From Thuidium tamariscinum (Eukaryota > Streptophyta > Bryopsida > Hypnales > Thuidiaceae), in NCBI GenBank assembly GCA_947034885.2, contig OX344753.2, positions 21,514,001 to 21,578,000 of the forward strand: a stretch of 64,000 bases of DNA. The letters run 5' to 3'. The notes beneath the pieces were generated by a model. The model saw nothing but the letters and a program-made list of their open reading frames with translations, searched no databases and was not told the origin of the DNA. Below are positions 48,247 through 61,003 of this stretch, in pieces (position 1 is the stretch's first letter; each line of letters begins with the position of its first letter). The position numbers and the translations under genes were made by a program.

Positions 48247-50913
48247 GGTGGATAATGATCCTAATGTTGTCAAGGTAAAAGAGTTTTGCTCTAGAGGAAC
48301 GTTGGGTTTCTAGCTACGACTAAACTTAATATATGACAAAAAATATGACTGTGTCTAATCATGCATTGTCAATTACACTCAAGTTATGACTACAATGACT
48401 CATAAAACTTCAAATTATAACTGCACTTAGTCATGATGTTTGTATAAATCAATAAATGATAATTATTTTTGAAACTATAGTAGTAGTTTCTTCAAGAACA
48501 CACAAAAAATAAATCCTATCTAAACACTCAACCCTTGACTATACTGAAGACCCAAGGCCCCTCAGTAATATCTACTGTCGATTAGGCTAAAAAATCTTAA
48601 TGGTATCTACCACTAGCCCAAAGTCTCAAATGCAAACACCTCCAAGTAGTTTTGATGACGACTTGGGTACTTGCAACTATTTACAGGGTAAAGGCAACAT
48701 GCATCTACACTTGCATTACCACCCAAACTTTGTAATCTATTGATGATTAACCCAACTTCACTACAAGGGGAAATAAGCACCCTTCACTTGGTGCACACTC
48801 AATGGTCTTGACAATCTTTAATTTGACCTCACCACCACAAAACATTTAAGAAATGAAAAGCGCCTATCCATGAACACAAAATGGGACTATACTAGCAACA
48901 CCAATAATAAAGTCTACCACGGGGAAGATATTAAGACAAAATCAAACAATCAAAATTGTATCTTCTTCTCTAAACAACATTTAAGTAAAAATTCAAATAA
49001 ATTTGAATATACAAAGAGTATTCATCTACAATCTTCACACAATCTTTCAAAATAAAGAAGACAACAAGTCTCTTTCTACCTCTCTACCTATATTTTCCTT
49101 GATTTCTCACCAAATTTGAAAAATAATAGCATTTTAAAAAGCTGAGAATCTCTATTAACTCCTCTCAAATTTTCATTTGCAAAAGATCTTTCAAATAAAA
49201 TCTAAAGGCTATCAAAGTCTCGGTCTTCAACAAAGAAGGACAATAGATCTCTCTTTCTTCAAACTCTTATAACTTTCTTTATAGAGCTTCAGATAACATG
49301 AGTCATACCTCTTTGAAAATCTATAAAAATTTTCTAAGAGACCTCACATTTTCAAGAAAAAAAATAAGATCGACAAATAGTAGTGAGTGCTTAAGTCTCT
49401 TATCTTCTTCATTAAATGGCAGCAAACTCTGCTTCACACAAATGCCTATAAATTTCTATCCACAACTCTTAATTGAGCATAAAAGATCTCTTTACCAGCG
49501 CAAAAAAAAGTGATGAAAACTTCAAAATTTCATTGCAAATTTCTTCTTCAAACAAAAGATATAGTTGCTTCAACATTCAGCTTTTTCACATATCAAACCC
49601 CAACTCTCAACAACCACACAACTAGCACTCAAAGACAAGTAAAAGATGTCATCTTAACTATTAGACCTCATAGAAAGGTAGAATCAATTCCAAATGCATG
49701 CCACTTGAACCTCTACACACCTATTGGCCCCCTAGATTTCACTTCTATAAAGTTATTATCTATTTTCAAGGCCAATTATCTCCTAAAAGATCTAAACTAA
49801 GTAACAACCTATCACCATTTTTCTAATTTTCAATTTCAAAAATATAAATAAGACACAAATTTTCTAAAAATAGCTAAATATTCAAACTACAAACAAATGG
49901 AAACCAAAACTAAAGCTGAAGAAGAGTATGAGACTCAAGGTCTTGCAACTTCATAAAAACCTTTGAGTTTGATACCATAGAGTCAAACTTCTAAACCTAA
50001 TATAAATTCAATGAAACTACAAAGTTGAATTTTCCCTCCTAGATCATGGAATCCTTTTAGAAAATGAAGTTTTCACACTCTTTACAAGTTGTACAAATTT
50101 TTGGAACGACAACATGCACTTGCATGAAGTTTCTTTCTTCAAAATAATTAATTAATCAATTATTTGTAAATGGAATCTATGATAAAATGTGAGCACATAT
50201 ACTAGTAGAAACATGGGTTTGGTAGATCAAAAAATTGACTAGAGAAATTAGCTAGAGGTGGTGTGAAGACCGCTTAACGTCGTCATTCTAATCAAATTCA
50301 TCACATGCTTAAACTGTTTATAATGAATAAATTTTTTAAAATTATGTTACCAAATTTTACCATTTTATTACATCAAAATGGGGTTATATTTTAAACAATA
50401 AAATGCACTTTTACTACATGAGAAATAATTTCATAAGTTCCCCACTCCTTTCAACTAAGTACTTACAACCATGGATGATGATATTGGTAGGTTGAAACTT
50501 GCATCGTTAATAAGTTAAGAGGTGGACATTTTTTGCTATGAGGCAACTATATTTTTGCATCTCATATATAAGGATAATTGGTACAAGTGTATTTATTTGT
50601 ATTTTAACTATCTTCAAAACAAATTTACTTAGGCCAAATAAAGTTAGGATTGAAATAATCAAGATCACAAAAAGTGCTCAACATTAATTACCTCTACCTT
50701 CTCTCTCTAGTCCCAAGAGAAATTCTCTATTGTAAGAGACTTTAAGAATAACTAGGAATTCATTTCTAAGTGAGTGGGTTGAAAACAATACTTGATATAG
50801 AATAGTGTCATTATTCTACGCTAAATAGTGAACTTAGGTTGCGTAAACAATTAGGTAGCCAAATTCTAAGAAAGTTACTTTACAAGCCATCAAAGTCAAC
50901 AAATTATTCTACA
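48247..50913. other. AT-rich intergenic DNA
   Basis: No gene or clear repeat boundary is recognised. The frames at 48870-49055, 49298-49513 and 49510-49800 (+) are AT-driven and lack domains. Confidence 0.35.
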
Positions 50914-50917
50914 TTAA

Positions 50918-51842
50918 CCCCTAAAGGACCAAACTGCGTTTTTTGGCAACATAGCGATTTTGGGCAGCTCACTACGGATGGAGTTTTTATTTTTTTTCAT
51001 TGAAATTTTCACACAACATGTGCTCAAGGAGTAGCTTTAAGGCCCAACAATTTTCATAACTTTTGACTACATGGTCAAAAAGTTATTGCATGATATGTAG
51101 TTTTCATTGGTCGGCGGGCAGCCCAAAAATTTCTTATAAAAACTTTTTTTTCAAAATTAAAAATTTGAAATTGGTTTTCTAGATGTACATATATGCAGAA
51201 AGCTTTGAATCACTCCATTTTGATTTATGAGACAAAAGTTATAAAGAGATTTAGTTTACGGGCAGTTATGGATTCTCTACTCTAAAATAAACTTTGGCAG
51301 CCTTTATTTTCCTCGATTTTAAATGTTTTTGAAAAAAAATAAAAAATTTGGATGTTGATTGTTTGTCACAACATTACAACCATTGGAATTGACATTTTTT
51401 AATTCTATAAATAAATTTTTAACAATTTAGTATTTTGAATCACCCTCTACTTCTTTCTACTTATTAATTTTTTCCTATATGTTATACAATTCCAAATGAT
51501 GCGAATTTTTATGAGCATATAGCCAACTTGCCGTGAAGAATGAATCCAAAGAAGAACCACTATTTTGAACATTTTTTCATAGAAATGTGACCTTGTGAAG
51601 TGCAGCTGCCCGCTTTTTTGCAGGGACAAAAAAAGGGTTTTTGTCAATTCAAATGCTAATATCTTGCAATCTATATGGTGTAAAATTCTGAAATTTTTTC
51701 CTCATCTTTTCACACAAGTGTACTATAAGATCCTATGGTTACATGTGTCTAAACATGTTTTTTTTCAAAAATTTGGTGCTTGAAGTAGACATGGCAGTTT
51801 TGGTGTGTTTTTGGTGAAGACATAGTCTCTGACCTTTAGGGG
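50918..51842 (-). mobile_element. TTAA-flanked element, family 1, copy C
   Basis: The ends CCCCTAAAGGACC and GACCTTTAGGGG are inverted repeats, and TTAA lies on both sides (50914-50917 and 51843-51846). At 925 bp it is an inverted copy of 7557-8475 and 32926-33853. It is non-coding. Confidence 0.8.
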
Positions 51843-51974
51843 TTAATACAAAGTAAATAAGCCTATGACAAGAAAAATGGCTACTTTGCCTTGTTGAGAT
51901 TTTCAAAAAATAAAAATTTTAAAATTTCATATAAAGGCAAGTCTAATAAATAGAGAGAGCAATTGAAACATTAT

Positions 51975-53140
51975 TTTCTTAGCAATGTAAAAACTTGTTG
52001 TGAATTTTTGAAGCATGCTATCCAATTGGCCTAAAATAGTACATTAGCTACCCTCAAACAGCCAAAAAGCCTACCCATAATGGTCCTCTTATCATTTAAA
52101 GTAGTCACAATGTTACTGAACATGGCGACAACAATTTCTAACATGGCCAAAAGAAGGAAAAAAGTTAATTTTTGTAATGAATTTACACTATAAAGGTAGA
52201 AGTTCATAAAGTAATCACTAATAATTCTATTGTGGATACTATTTTGTGAGCTAAAAGCATAAGCCTATGAGCCTAAAAGCGTGAACCTGTGAACCTCTAA
52301 TTTTTGGTGAAATTTTTAGTGATTTTTAGGATGTGAACCTATTACCGTGCTTTAGGAATTTAAGATTTTTATAGCTAGTAATCCCCTTGTGGGATTTGAA
52401 ATTTGTGACTTTCAAAACTTTTTTCTTCAAAATAAAAAATTTCAATTTTTTTTCAATTTTTTTTTCAATTTTTTTATCAATCCTTTTTCTATTTTTCAAA
52501 TTTTTTTACAACTCCATCACCCTCCAAAATCCCTCTCGGTATTGAGAAGCCCTATAGAGGTAGAAGAGCTTGGAGCTCTCAAAACTTTTGTTTTTATTTT
52601 TTCAAATTTCTTTTTTCTTTTTTTGCGACTTTGTCACCCTTCACACCCTTCTCTCAGTACCGAAAGATCAATTGGGTGTGTGATGGAGTCACAAAAAAAT
52701 AAATAAATAAATAAATTTTTGGTGGCTCCATTACCCTAGAAAAACCTTGTTGGATTTCGGACTTTGGACCTCAAAAAGAATTCAAAATTTCAAATTTTTT
52801 TTGGGAGGGTATTGAGAGGCCCTTTGGAGATAGTAGGGTTTGAAATTTTAAAATATGTTAACCACACTTCCACGGTCATAGGTCCAAGGCCATAGGGCCA
52901 AAATTTTACTATAAATAGAATTTTTGATAAATAACTTTGATTTTTTCTCTTGTGGCTTAAAAAATTTTAAGTTTCTCTAGTTAATGCTCTAGGCTCACAA
53001 GGCTTACGCTCATAGTTCTCAAGCTCATGCTTTTAGGTTTGCAAACTAGCGTTGTTGGTAATTTTATGCCATCATCCAAGGCATTGATTTTGGCTACCAA
53101 CCAACATAATGAAGTTTTAATCTCGTTTATGAGAAAAAAT
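51975..53140. repeat. Dispersed repeat interrupted by a second element
   Basis: The flanks 51990-52200 and 53060-53110 match the uninterrupted stretch 34860-35170. The intervening ~850 bp (about 52207-53055) carries facing words, gtgagctaaaagcataagcc near 52240 and ggcttacgctcatag..catgcttttagg near 53000-53035, like subterminal repeats of a TIR element. The 105-aa frame at 52389-52706 is poly-Phe from T tracts and is not a gene. Confidence 0.45.
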
Positions 53141-55874
53141 CTCCTATAGAATCATGGACTGATATAAGATTATAATGGATGGTTCTCTACATGTTTGTAG
53201 TTGGTAGTTTACTTGTCATGGGTTGGTTTACCTTATATGGAGGTTCTATATAAACCCCAATTCCAACTAAAATTAATTAAAAGGTGATCTATTTTTGTAT
53301 AGTAACAATAAATATATATCTAGTGTCAAATATCAAGAAATTAGTGTAGAGTAAAAAATTTCAATATTAAATGTAGTTAAGAATGTTATGGTGCATAACC
53401 ACAAATTGTAGGTCTAGTATCAATTGTAGCATCAAAGAGTAATGAGGTAGGACAATCAAATGTCTACATATTGAAATAAGGTTCTTTTATTCATATGTCA
53501 ACTATATTAAATCCTATAATCTTAAACTTCAATGTATATAAACTATTGTTGATTCTACTATAATGAATATTAAAAATTCAAAAAAAATTATAATATTTGC
53601 AAAATGTCAAAATATACAATGGAATTGTAGGTCCATCAAAAGATTTTTTTTACTTTACCACCTAAAATTTTACATTTTTAATTTACAAAGATATAAATCC
53701 ATTTGTAAAAGTTCTCAATACATTTATACTCTATGCTTTTTTTTACATAATATTTATATTCTTGAAATTTTGTATCATTTTAGTTATTTTATTTTGTATT
53801 ATTCTCACACTTAGATAATTATTCTATATTGAATATTCTTAGGATAAAATCTTCTTAAAGGTCCATACATTAGGATCATAAAACCATGTATGAACCATGT
53901 TTTTTTTTCTCACTTGTTTTCATACCTCTAAAAAAAATTGAGAGGATTTTGTTCTACTTGGTACAATGTAAAAGACCAAGTCATTTGTTTTGAGTGAGGT
54001 TATTGATTGGTTGGTTTGTAAAAAGAGATGAAAATCCAACAATCCTTTTTATGATTTATAGTCCTTAGATCAAATAAAAATATATTGATAGGAACATTTT
54101 TCTTCAATAAAAAACTTGAAAATGAATTTGATTGAATTTTCTATTTTTTCTAATTCATGAACATATCTTATACACAATGACAATGATGTAGGAAATGTAT
54201 TTACATAGAAGATATTTTTACAAGGCTTGAAAAATCACCCATTCACAAACCAATGGCTAATTAAGCTTACAAAATTTATAAAGCATGTCCAAAGCTTTCA
54301 TCAAGAAGTAATCATAATATCTTACAATCATCGTTGTTTGTTGCAAACTAAAGCTTTGAGCATTTGCTAATGCCTCTTTTGGATATTTTTTTCTGAAAAA
54401 ACATCCAAGTGTATAATCTTGCATGGAAGAACCAATTGCAATAATTCATTGAATTTTTGAATTATTTTCAAGTTTTTAAATGGAGTAAAAACAAAAATTG
54501 CTAAGATTTACATTCTTAGGTAAGATGAGTTATCAAAAGTTAATATAATAAAAATTACATTCAAATTTGACCAAAGTGTATCTAGTTTTTGGTAAGTAGA
54601 CTTTCAAGGGTTAACATCTTTTCTTGTCTTTCATGCAATCATTGAAAAGGTTGAAGATACCAATTTTAAAGGCATTTTCTAATTTTATTATATATTTTCA
54701 GGACATTTAGAGATTAATCTCTACATATGAAGTCTATTAGTTGTAAACAACTTGGATCTTTTGAAATAAAACTTTAGTTTATTTTTTAATTAAAAAAAAA
54801 TCATACCAAATATGAAATTTTAGAAGAGACTAATTTTTATATTATTTTTATACTATTTTTATATTATTTAAAAAGAATAGGATTCCCTTAAGAGAAAAAA
54901 TATCATAACGACCTGAAAAACATACCTTTCAAATCTAATCCTAATGACTAGGAGGGAAATGAGTTGAAACACAAGCCAATTGTTCCTTCAAGGGAAAAAC
55001 AACCTAATTGAGTTGATGGCTTGCATTTGCCTAAAACTCCTAGTATGCAAACTACTAGTATGCAAACTATTTGTCCACTTGGAGGACAAATGGGAAATTG
55101 AGTAGGCTCCAATGACCTGAATTTTTCACATTCTTCTTTGAGGATAGAAAAAGCTCATTAGCTTTATAGGAATATCATTTTAATTTATTTTAATTGATGC
55201 ATAGTAGGAAAAGTTATGCAACAATAAACTCTTTTTTAGTTTTCCGGGTTGTAAAACAAAACCAAATAAATTAAAATATATATTTTTTATAGATAATATT
55301 TTTGTCTATATAAAAAAGTTTGTTTTGTTTCACTATTATAAGAAATGAGAAAGATATGGAGCATGTTCTTTGAGGGCAATCAAATTATCTTCAGATAATA
55401 ATATATGGCATTTTTTTTAATATCTCATTTGCTCATTCTAGGAAAATTCCTCAATATTCAATTTGATTGTTACAAATTCTCACCTTTGGAATTAGTGCGT
55501 TCAAATTCCATCCTTAAATTATTAACATTAATTTTTCCCTCTATCTTGTATCTACTTCTATTTCACTAAATGTGATATGTGCCTTATGTGGTTTATATAA
55601 GTATAGGCCTATAGGGGAGTTTTAAAAATAAGAAGAGGACAATTGTTTTAGCGTTGTTGTTTGTGAAGAAGTGCATGTCTTGAATATTTGATATACGTTG
55701 ATGGATTTTGTTTTTAGTATGCATTTTAGTAGACCAAATGTTTTAGAACTTGGGCATTAGATTGTGGTCTACATGATACCTCTAATACTAGTAGTAATGA
55801 CTATTAGTAGTCAAATGTTCCAACCATAGAATTGTGTGCTATGCAAATGATATTTTTTCTATTTTACATTCATT
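53141..55874. other. AT-rich intergenic DNA with a degraded repeat copy
   Basis: No gene is seen. Around 54970-55560 there is a degraded relative of the 13110 and 18888 elements (agctcattagctttatagg, attttaattgatgcat). Confidence 0.35.
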
Positions 55875-56076
55875 CACTACAAGAGAAAGGTGTGTTTTAA
55901 GTATAGCCCTAAAAATAAGATTTTAAATAATAACCTTTTTAGGAGATTTCAGTAAGAATTTAGTCAATTTAATAGAAATACATGTCTTTCCAATAAAAAT
56001 TTACTAGAAAGACTTGTATTTCTAGTAAAATCTTATATCTAGGTCTATATTTAAAACATCCCTTTGTCTTGTCGTG
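55875..56076. mobile_element. 202-bp CACTA-type MITE, diverged copy, TSD ATT
   Basis: It starts CACTACAAGAGAAAGG and ends CCTTTGTCTTGTCGTG, with ATT on both sides (55872-55874 and 56077-56079). It is a decayed relative of 42217-42439, with several arm mismatches and a small deletion. Confidence 0.75.
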
Positions 56077-56635
56077 ATTTTTGTAGAAAACACTAATTAA
56101 AAGTATGATTTCTATTAATTATATTGTATGATCTTTAATGTACTATTATATTAGGAGTGGGTTGTTTTAGAATGGAGATGTATTATTGTAAGTACAAAGT
56201 AAGTTAGGAATAATTTGTCATCACTATCCTCTCAAAAGATGGCACCTACAAAAACCAACAAACTTCCATTAACACTCCCCCCTTCCAAAAAAATGAGAGC
56301 CATTGATCTCCCTATTAAAAAAATCCCTTCTATAGTTCTATCCTTCCGATTTGCCATTGATACATAAAAAAATAAGAAATATAGATACGGATATAAATAT
56401 AAGTATGGTATACAAATATTGAAATAAATACATCATACGAGGTACAAATATAATATAATATGGTACAAATAATATACACATATAGATATGATATGCATAT
56501 AATATAATACACATTTGGAATATGGGATTTGGAAATATACCATATTGTTTGCAATTCAAAATTGTTCCTTCAAATTCAAATAGGAAGAAGGGGTCGTAGG
56601 ATAATACAAAAAAACAAAACTAATTTCAAATGTAG
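56077..56635. other. AT-rich intergenic DNA
   Basis: No gene is seen. The stretch 56370-56520 is a TA-rich low-complexity tract that opens two overlapping minus-strand frames, which I do not call. Confidence 0.35.
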
Positions 56636-57730
56636 GCAAGGGGGGCTAATAAATATATATTTTTTAAACTTGATGGGGGTCTTTTGAGTGAATGGAGGGG
56701 GAGTACATTGATTGAAATGCACCACACTTCACTATCTCCTCAAAAGATGGCACTATGAACAATCTATCGTCTTAGAATTGGCAGCGCCTACCACTTCTAT
56801 GTTATGATGTTAGGTAGGAGGAGACTTGTCAGTATGCTAAAAAAATTTAGTTTCAAAAATAGGGAAGGGGGGCTAATTAATTTTTTTCTTAAAACTTGAT
56901 GGGGGTCTTTTGAGAGAATGGAGGAGGAGTGCATTCATTGAAATGCACCAAACCTCATTATCTCCTCAAAAGATGGCACTCACAATTAGTTAGAAGTGGC
57001 AGCACCTGCCACTTGTGCGTTATGATATTAGGTAGGACGAGTCTTGTCAGCATGCCACTGCCTTGTCAGAAGTGGAATCCAAAGTTGAACAAATTCAAAA
57101 TTTACACCAATTTGTCAAAGTAGGTTGGACGTTATTTCCTTGGCCGCCTATCCCCTCAAAAGACGACACTCACAATCTATCGTGTCAGAAGTGGTAGTGC
57201 CTGCCACTTCTACGTTATGATGTTAGGTAGGACGAGTCTTGTCAGAATGCCACTGCCTTGTCAGAAGTGGAATCCAAAGTTGAACAAATTCAAAATTTAC
57301 ACCAATTTGTCAAAGTAGGTTGGACGTTATTTCCTTGGCCACCTATCCCCTCAAAAGACGGCACTCACAATCTATCGTGTTAGAAGTGGTAGCGCCTGCC
57401 ACTTCTGCGTTATGATGTTAGGTAGGACGAGTCTTGTCAGCATGCCACTGCCTTGTCAGAAGTGGGATCCAAAGTTGAACAAATTCAAAATTTACACCAA
57501 TTTGTCAAAGTAGGTTGGAAGTTATTTCCTTGGCCACCTATCTCCTTAAAAGATGACACTCACAATCTATCGTGTTAGAATTGGTAGCGCCTGCCACTTT
57601 TGCGTTATGATGTTAGGTAAAGGAGTCTTGTCAACAAATCACTGCCTCGTCAAAAGTAGGATCTGTAGTTGAATAAACTCTAAATTTAAACCAACTTGTC
57701 TAAAATAAATTGGAAGTTATTTCTTTGGTG
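56636..57730. repeat. Tandem repeat array, ~195-bp units
   Basis: The word cacaatctatcgtg starts at 57171, 57366 and 57561, exactly 195 bp apart. A variant starts at 56981 and a more diverged block lies near 56760. Each unit carries gcctgccactt, gttatgatgttaggtag, cttgtcag and caaagttgaacaaattc. The two left-most units also share aaacttgatgggggtctttt. The last unit (57561-57730) is the most decayed of the 195-bp series. No protein is encoded. Confidence 0.75.
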
Positions 57731-60700
57731 ACATTTGAATTATGATTGCATAAGGTAAATACACTTGGCTATATCTACCTGATTGTGTTGCTATGGACAC
57801 ACAAGACACCCCACTTTATTTCGAATCCTAAATCTATGATAGTCATTCTTGGTATAAGAGATTTGTGGACAATCATCACATGGATAATAGAAGAGTAAAG
57901 AGCGTCAAAACTAGTTTTGGAACTTCCCATTTAAAACTCGACTCTTAGGCCCACTAATGACAACTATAAAATTAAATTCTAAAATTAAATTGAAGCATGC
58001 TTATGATCATGTATTGTGATGCAATAACTAAAGTAGAAGTCATGATTAGGTGTACTTTCCTTCATTTATGTTCGATCCTAATTATGTTCAACCACCTACT
58101 TTAGAACTAACAACTCTTTATCAAATAGACCTCTTGACAGTCTTCACCCCTCTAGCAAAAAATAATAAGAAGGGGGTGGGCCCTTTCTTAGTATAGTATA
58201 GGTCTCAAGTTACAATTAGGGCTATTTTTTGGGCTTTCTAATCCCAAATTGCACTTCGAAAAAATTTGGCATGCAATTGTGGATGAAAACAAAATTATAG
58301 ACATCTTACATGTGCTAATGTGATATTTCCAATACATGAATAAATGTTGAAATTTGGAGCAACTCTAAAAATTTTTAAATCGCAACTTTGGCTCTTCACA
58401 AAAAAATATTAAAAAAGGAAAAAGAAAAAGAAAAAAAGCCTTGGTTACAAATGGGGCAGGTAATTGAAATAAAGTTTTGGGCTGGGAAGCCAAAAAGTAG
58501 CCGGCGGTGTGGTTCCGCCCCTCCAGAGGAAAAGAAAAAGTTGTGGCGTTGGCCTCCGATTACTGTTCACTCTATTTCAGTTAAATTGTGGAGCTCTCCA
58601 CTCCACTTGCTTGCTTCCAGAACCACTTTACTCCAGTTGCAGAGTCCTGTCATTGTGTTGCACCTCGGGTAAACCCCAAACCTCCAATGTAATGTAATGT
58701 GATGTTGTTGCTGCGGTCCTGATCTGTGCAAGCTCTGTTTTTCTCTGAATGCGAAAGCCCCGATCCGCCAAATCAATTTCAGGCATGCAGGCCATCTATT
58801 ATACTTTACTGTTCCACTTATCCGGACGATTCTCTCATCGATCGGCAAGCCGCATTGCTCTGTTAATCGGTACTCTCAAATTGGGTTCCATTTCTCATCG
58901 ATATTCGTCAGGGTTAAGAGTTTGGAGATTTTGGGGAGCTCTCTACAATCGAGGCAGTCCAGGAGATCGATCACAACGGAAGAATTTTATCATCGGAATC
59001 AGATCGAGGGATTACCGGGATCAATGGTCAGCACTGGACATGATCAAGAGGATACTAAGAAAAATTCGAGGTTTTCTGTTGGTTGTTTTTCTTGAAAATT
59101 TGTTGCCGCACTTGGAAATTGCTTAATTCTTGGAGTGGGCTCTCAATATCTGATACGTAATTTATTCCGGAGGCTAACCTAATCAACAGTATTTCTTGCT
59201 CTTCGACAAACCCTGGCAAGTGAAGAATGTTGCGAGTTCAACAGCGGTCGAGTAGACCGACCGACCTGCCCTAGACGCAATATCACCTTCAGCATGACAT
59301 CGATCCATTCTCTTGAATCGGGAACGAATTACCATTCCATGGTTGCGGAAAAAAATCCAGCGGACCATACAAGTCTAAACTAGCTACAGAGCAAACGATC
59401 GAGCTCGGGCTCGCTCGTCGACGAACAATCACCAATTATAGTCGCGCGTCCGCAATGAACTGCTCTTTGAAATGTAGTGTTATCACAGTCACATTGATTC
59501 CACAAAATCTCGAAAGCTTGCACCCGAACCACGCATCTGGAGAAAAAGAAGTACAACTATTTGCGTATGTTCAAACCTCTCTATCAGCCGCGTCGATGAT
59601 CAGACCCCACGACCCACGTCGCGTCAGAGAATCAATCAACTCCCACAACACCCTAATCTTGATGAGAATTAAACTGAGTCTTAAATAATTTTAAACTGCG
59701 TTTGGAAGTGTTCGAAGTGTTCGAAGTGAAGAGGGAGAGATTTGGTGGAGTGGAGTCCGCCGCTCTTGCATGCTATCCCGAACTGGCAGTGAGTGACTTG
59801 AAACGCTGACCTAATCTGGGAGCGAACATCCCTCTGCCAAAGAGACGTCCTCCCCTGTAAACCCCCAATTACTTTAAGGCCCCCCAATTAACGGAAAATA
59901 GGGGAACAACGTGGAACCAGGGGATGAGATCAATGGTGAGTCAGGGTCCAAGTCAGGGCAGTATGTACATCCCAGCCCAGTCCCAGCAGGCACGATAGAT
60001 AGAGAGACCCTGCAAGCCTGAAACATTCCCACAAGGGTAAGGTAAAGTCTATAACATATCATTCCTTTAGAAGAGGTTGGGTTGGTCAGACCGTCGTGGG
60101 CTCGCGCTTCGCCGCCTTTTCATGCCAGACAGACCTGCTGCACGGGCTTCTTTGGCTTGGCTTACAAACAATGGTACTCGTCGATCACCAGTCTCGCCCA
60201 GTCTCGCCATAGCCGTGCACCAGCCCCAGCTCCGCTTGCTTCGCCCTTCTTCATCGCTGCCCGGGAGCTCCTTTCGTTCGTGGAGGTGAGTGTGGTTGTC
60301 CCGATTTTCTTTGCAGCTATTTCTGGAAAGGTCTTGTATGGCCAGCATGGCCGCCGCGGGGCTCTCTACTGCTGCTGCTGCTGTCGTGCGGCACCAATTT
60401 CCGTCGCTGCTAAGTTTATAATTCTCGCCAGTCTGGGTGACTGGCATGGGCGTTATTATTATTCCATATATTCCTTGGAGTTTTTCCTCTGTCTGCTCTG
60501 CAACCACGTTGTCGTCGACGATCCAGTTTCTAGCGATGGGGTCGGTGGTGTGTCGCATGATTTGAGGTCGTCGGTTGTTGGCGCTCGTTCGCTCGCTCGC
60601 TCGTCCAGTTGAACGAGTTCCCACGAATCTCTGTGAGTAAGGGCTGCGGCGTTTTTGGGTTCTGATGTTGTAGGAACCCTATCGATGCATGCTTGTCTGT

Positions 60701-61003
60701 CTGCCTAGGTTTTGTTAGCAGCCGCGGAGATTATGGTTTGTTGTGTGCGCTGTAACTACACGGCGAATTTTGCTGCTGTAGCAAGCACGTCTCTAACCGC
60801 TTGACGTGGTGCCGGTTCATGGTTTATCGAGGTTCCTCGATCGACGATGCAAAGCTTGTGATGTTACGCGGCCGCATTGTGGTCCGCCATAGCATCTGGA
60901 AATCGTAGTGATCAATTGATGGCTTGTTGGATGTGTACGTCGTTCTTAATCAGTACACGTTTGTCAAGAAATCCTGAGTGGGAACCCTCCTGAGTGTATC
61001 GAT
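57731..61003. other. Intergenic DNA grading into GC/CpG-rich upstream region
   Basis: No gene is recognised from 57731 to 59200. From about 59200 to 61000 the DNA is GC- and CpG-rich and opens long frames on both strands (60067-60624 minus, 60082-60612 plus) that lack any domain and contradict each other. This probably holds the promoter and 5' leader of the WRC gene. The strong donor-like GTGAGTAAGG at 60633 may begin a leader intron. A gctcgctcgctcg tract lies at about 60592-60604. Confidence 0.4.

Noticed and set aside
52389..52706. 105-aa open frame rich in Phe
   Set aside because: It is produced by T-rich tracts within a transposon insertion and has no protein-like conservation.
58749..59126. 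125-aa open frame on the plus strand
   Set aside because: Mixed composition, no recognisable motif and no neighbouring exons that extend it.
60067..60624. 185-aa minus-strand and 176-aa plus-strand open frames
   Set aside because: They overlap on opposite strands in CpG-rich DNA, have low-complexity composition and no domains. They more likely reflect GC-rich promoter or leader DNA of the WRC gene.
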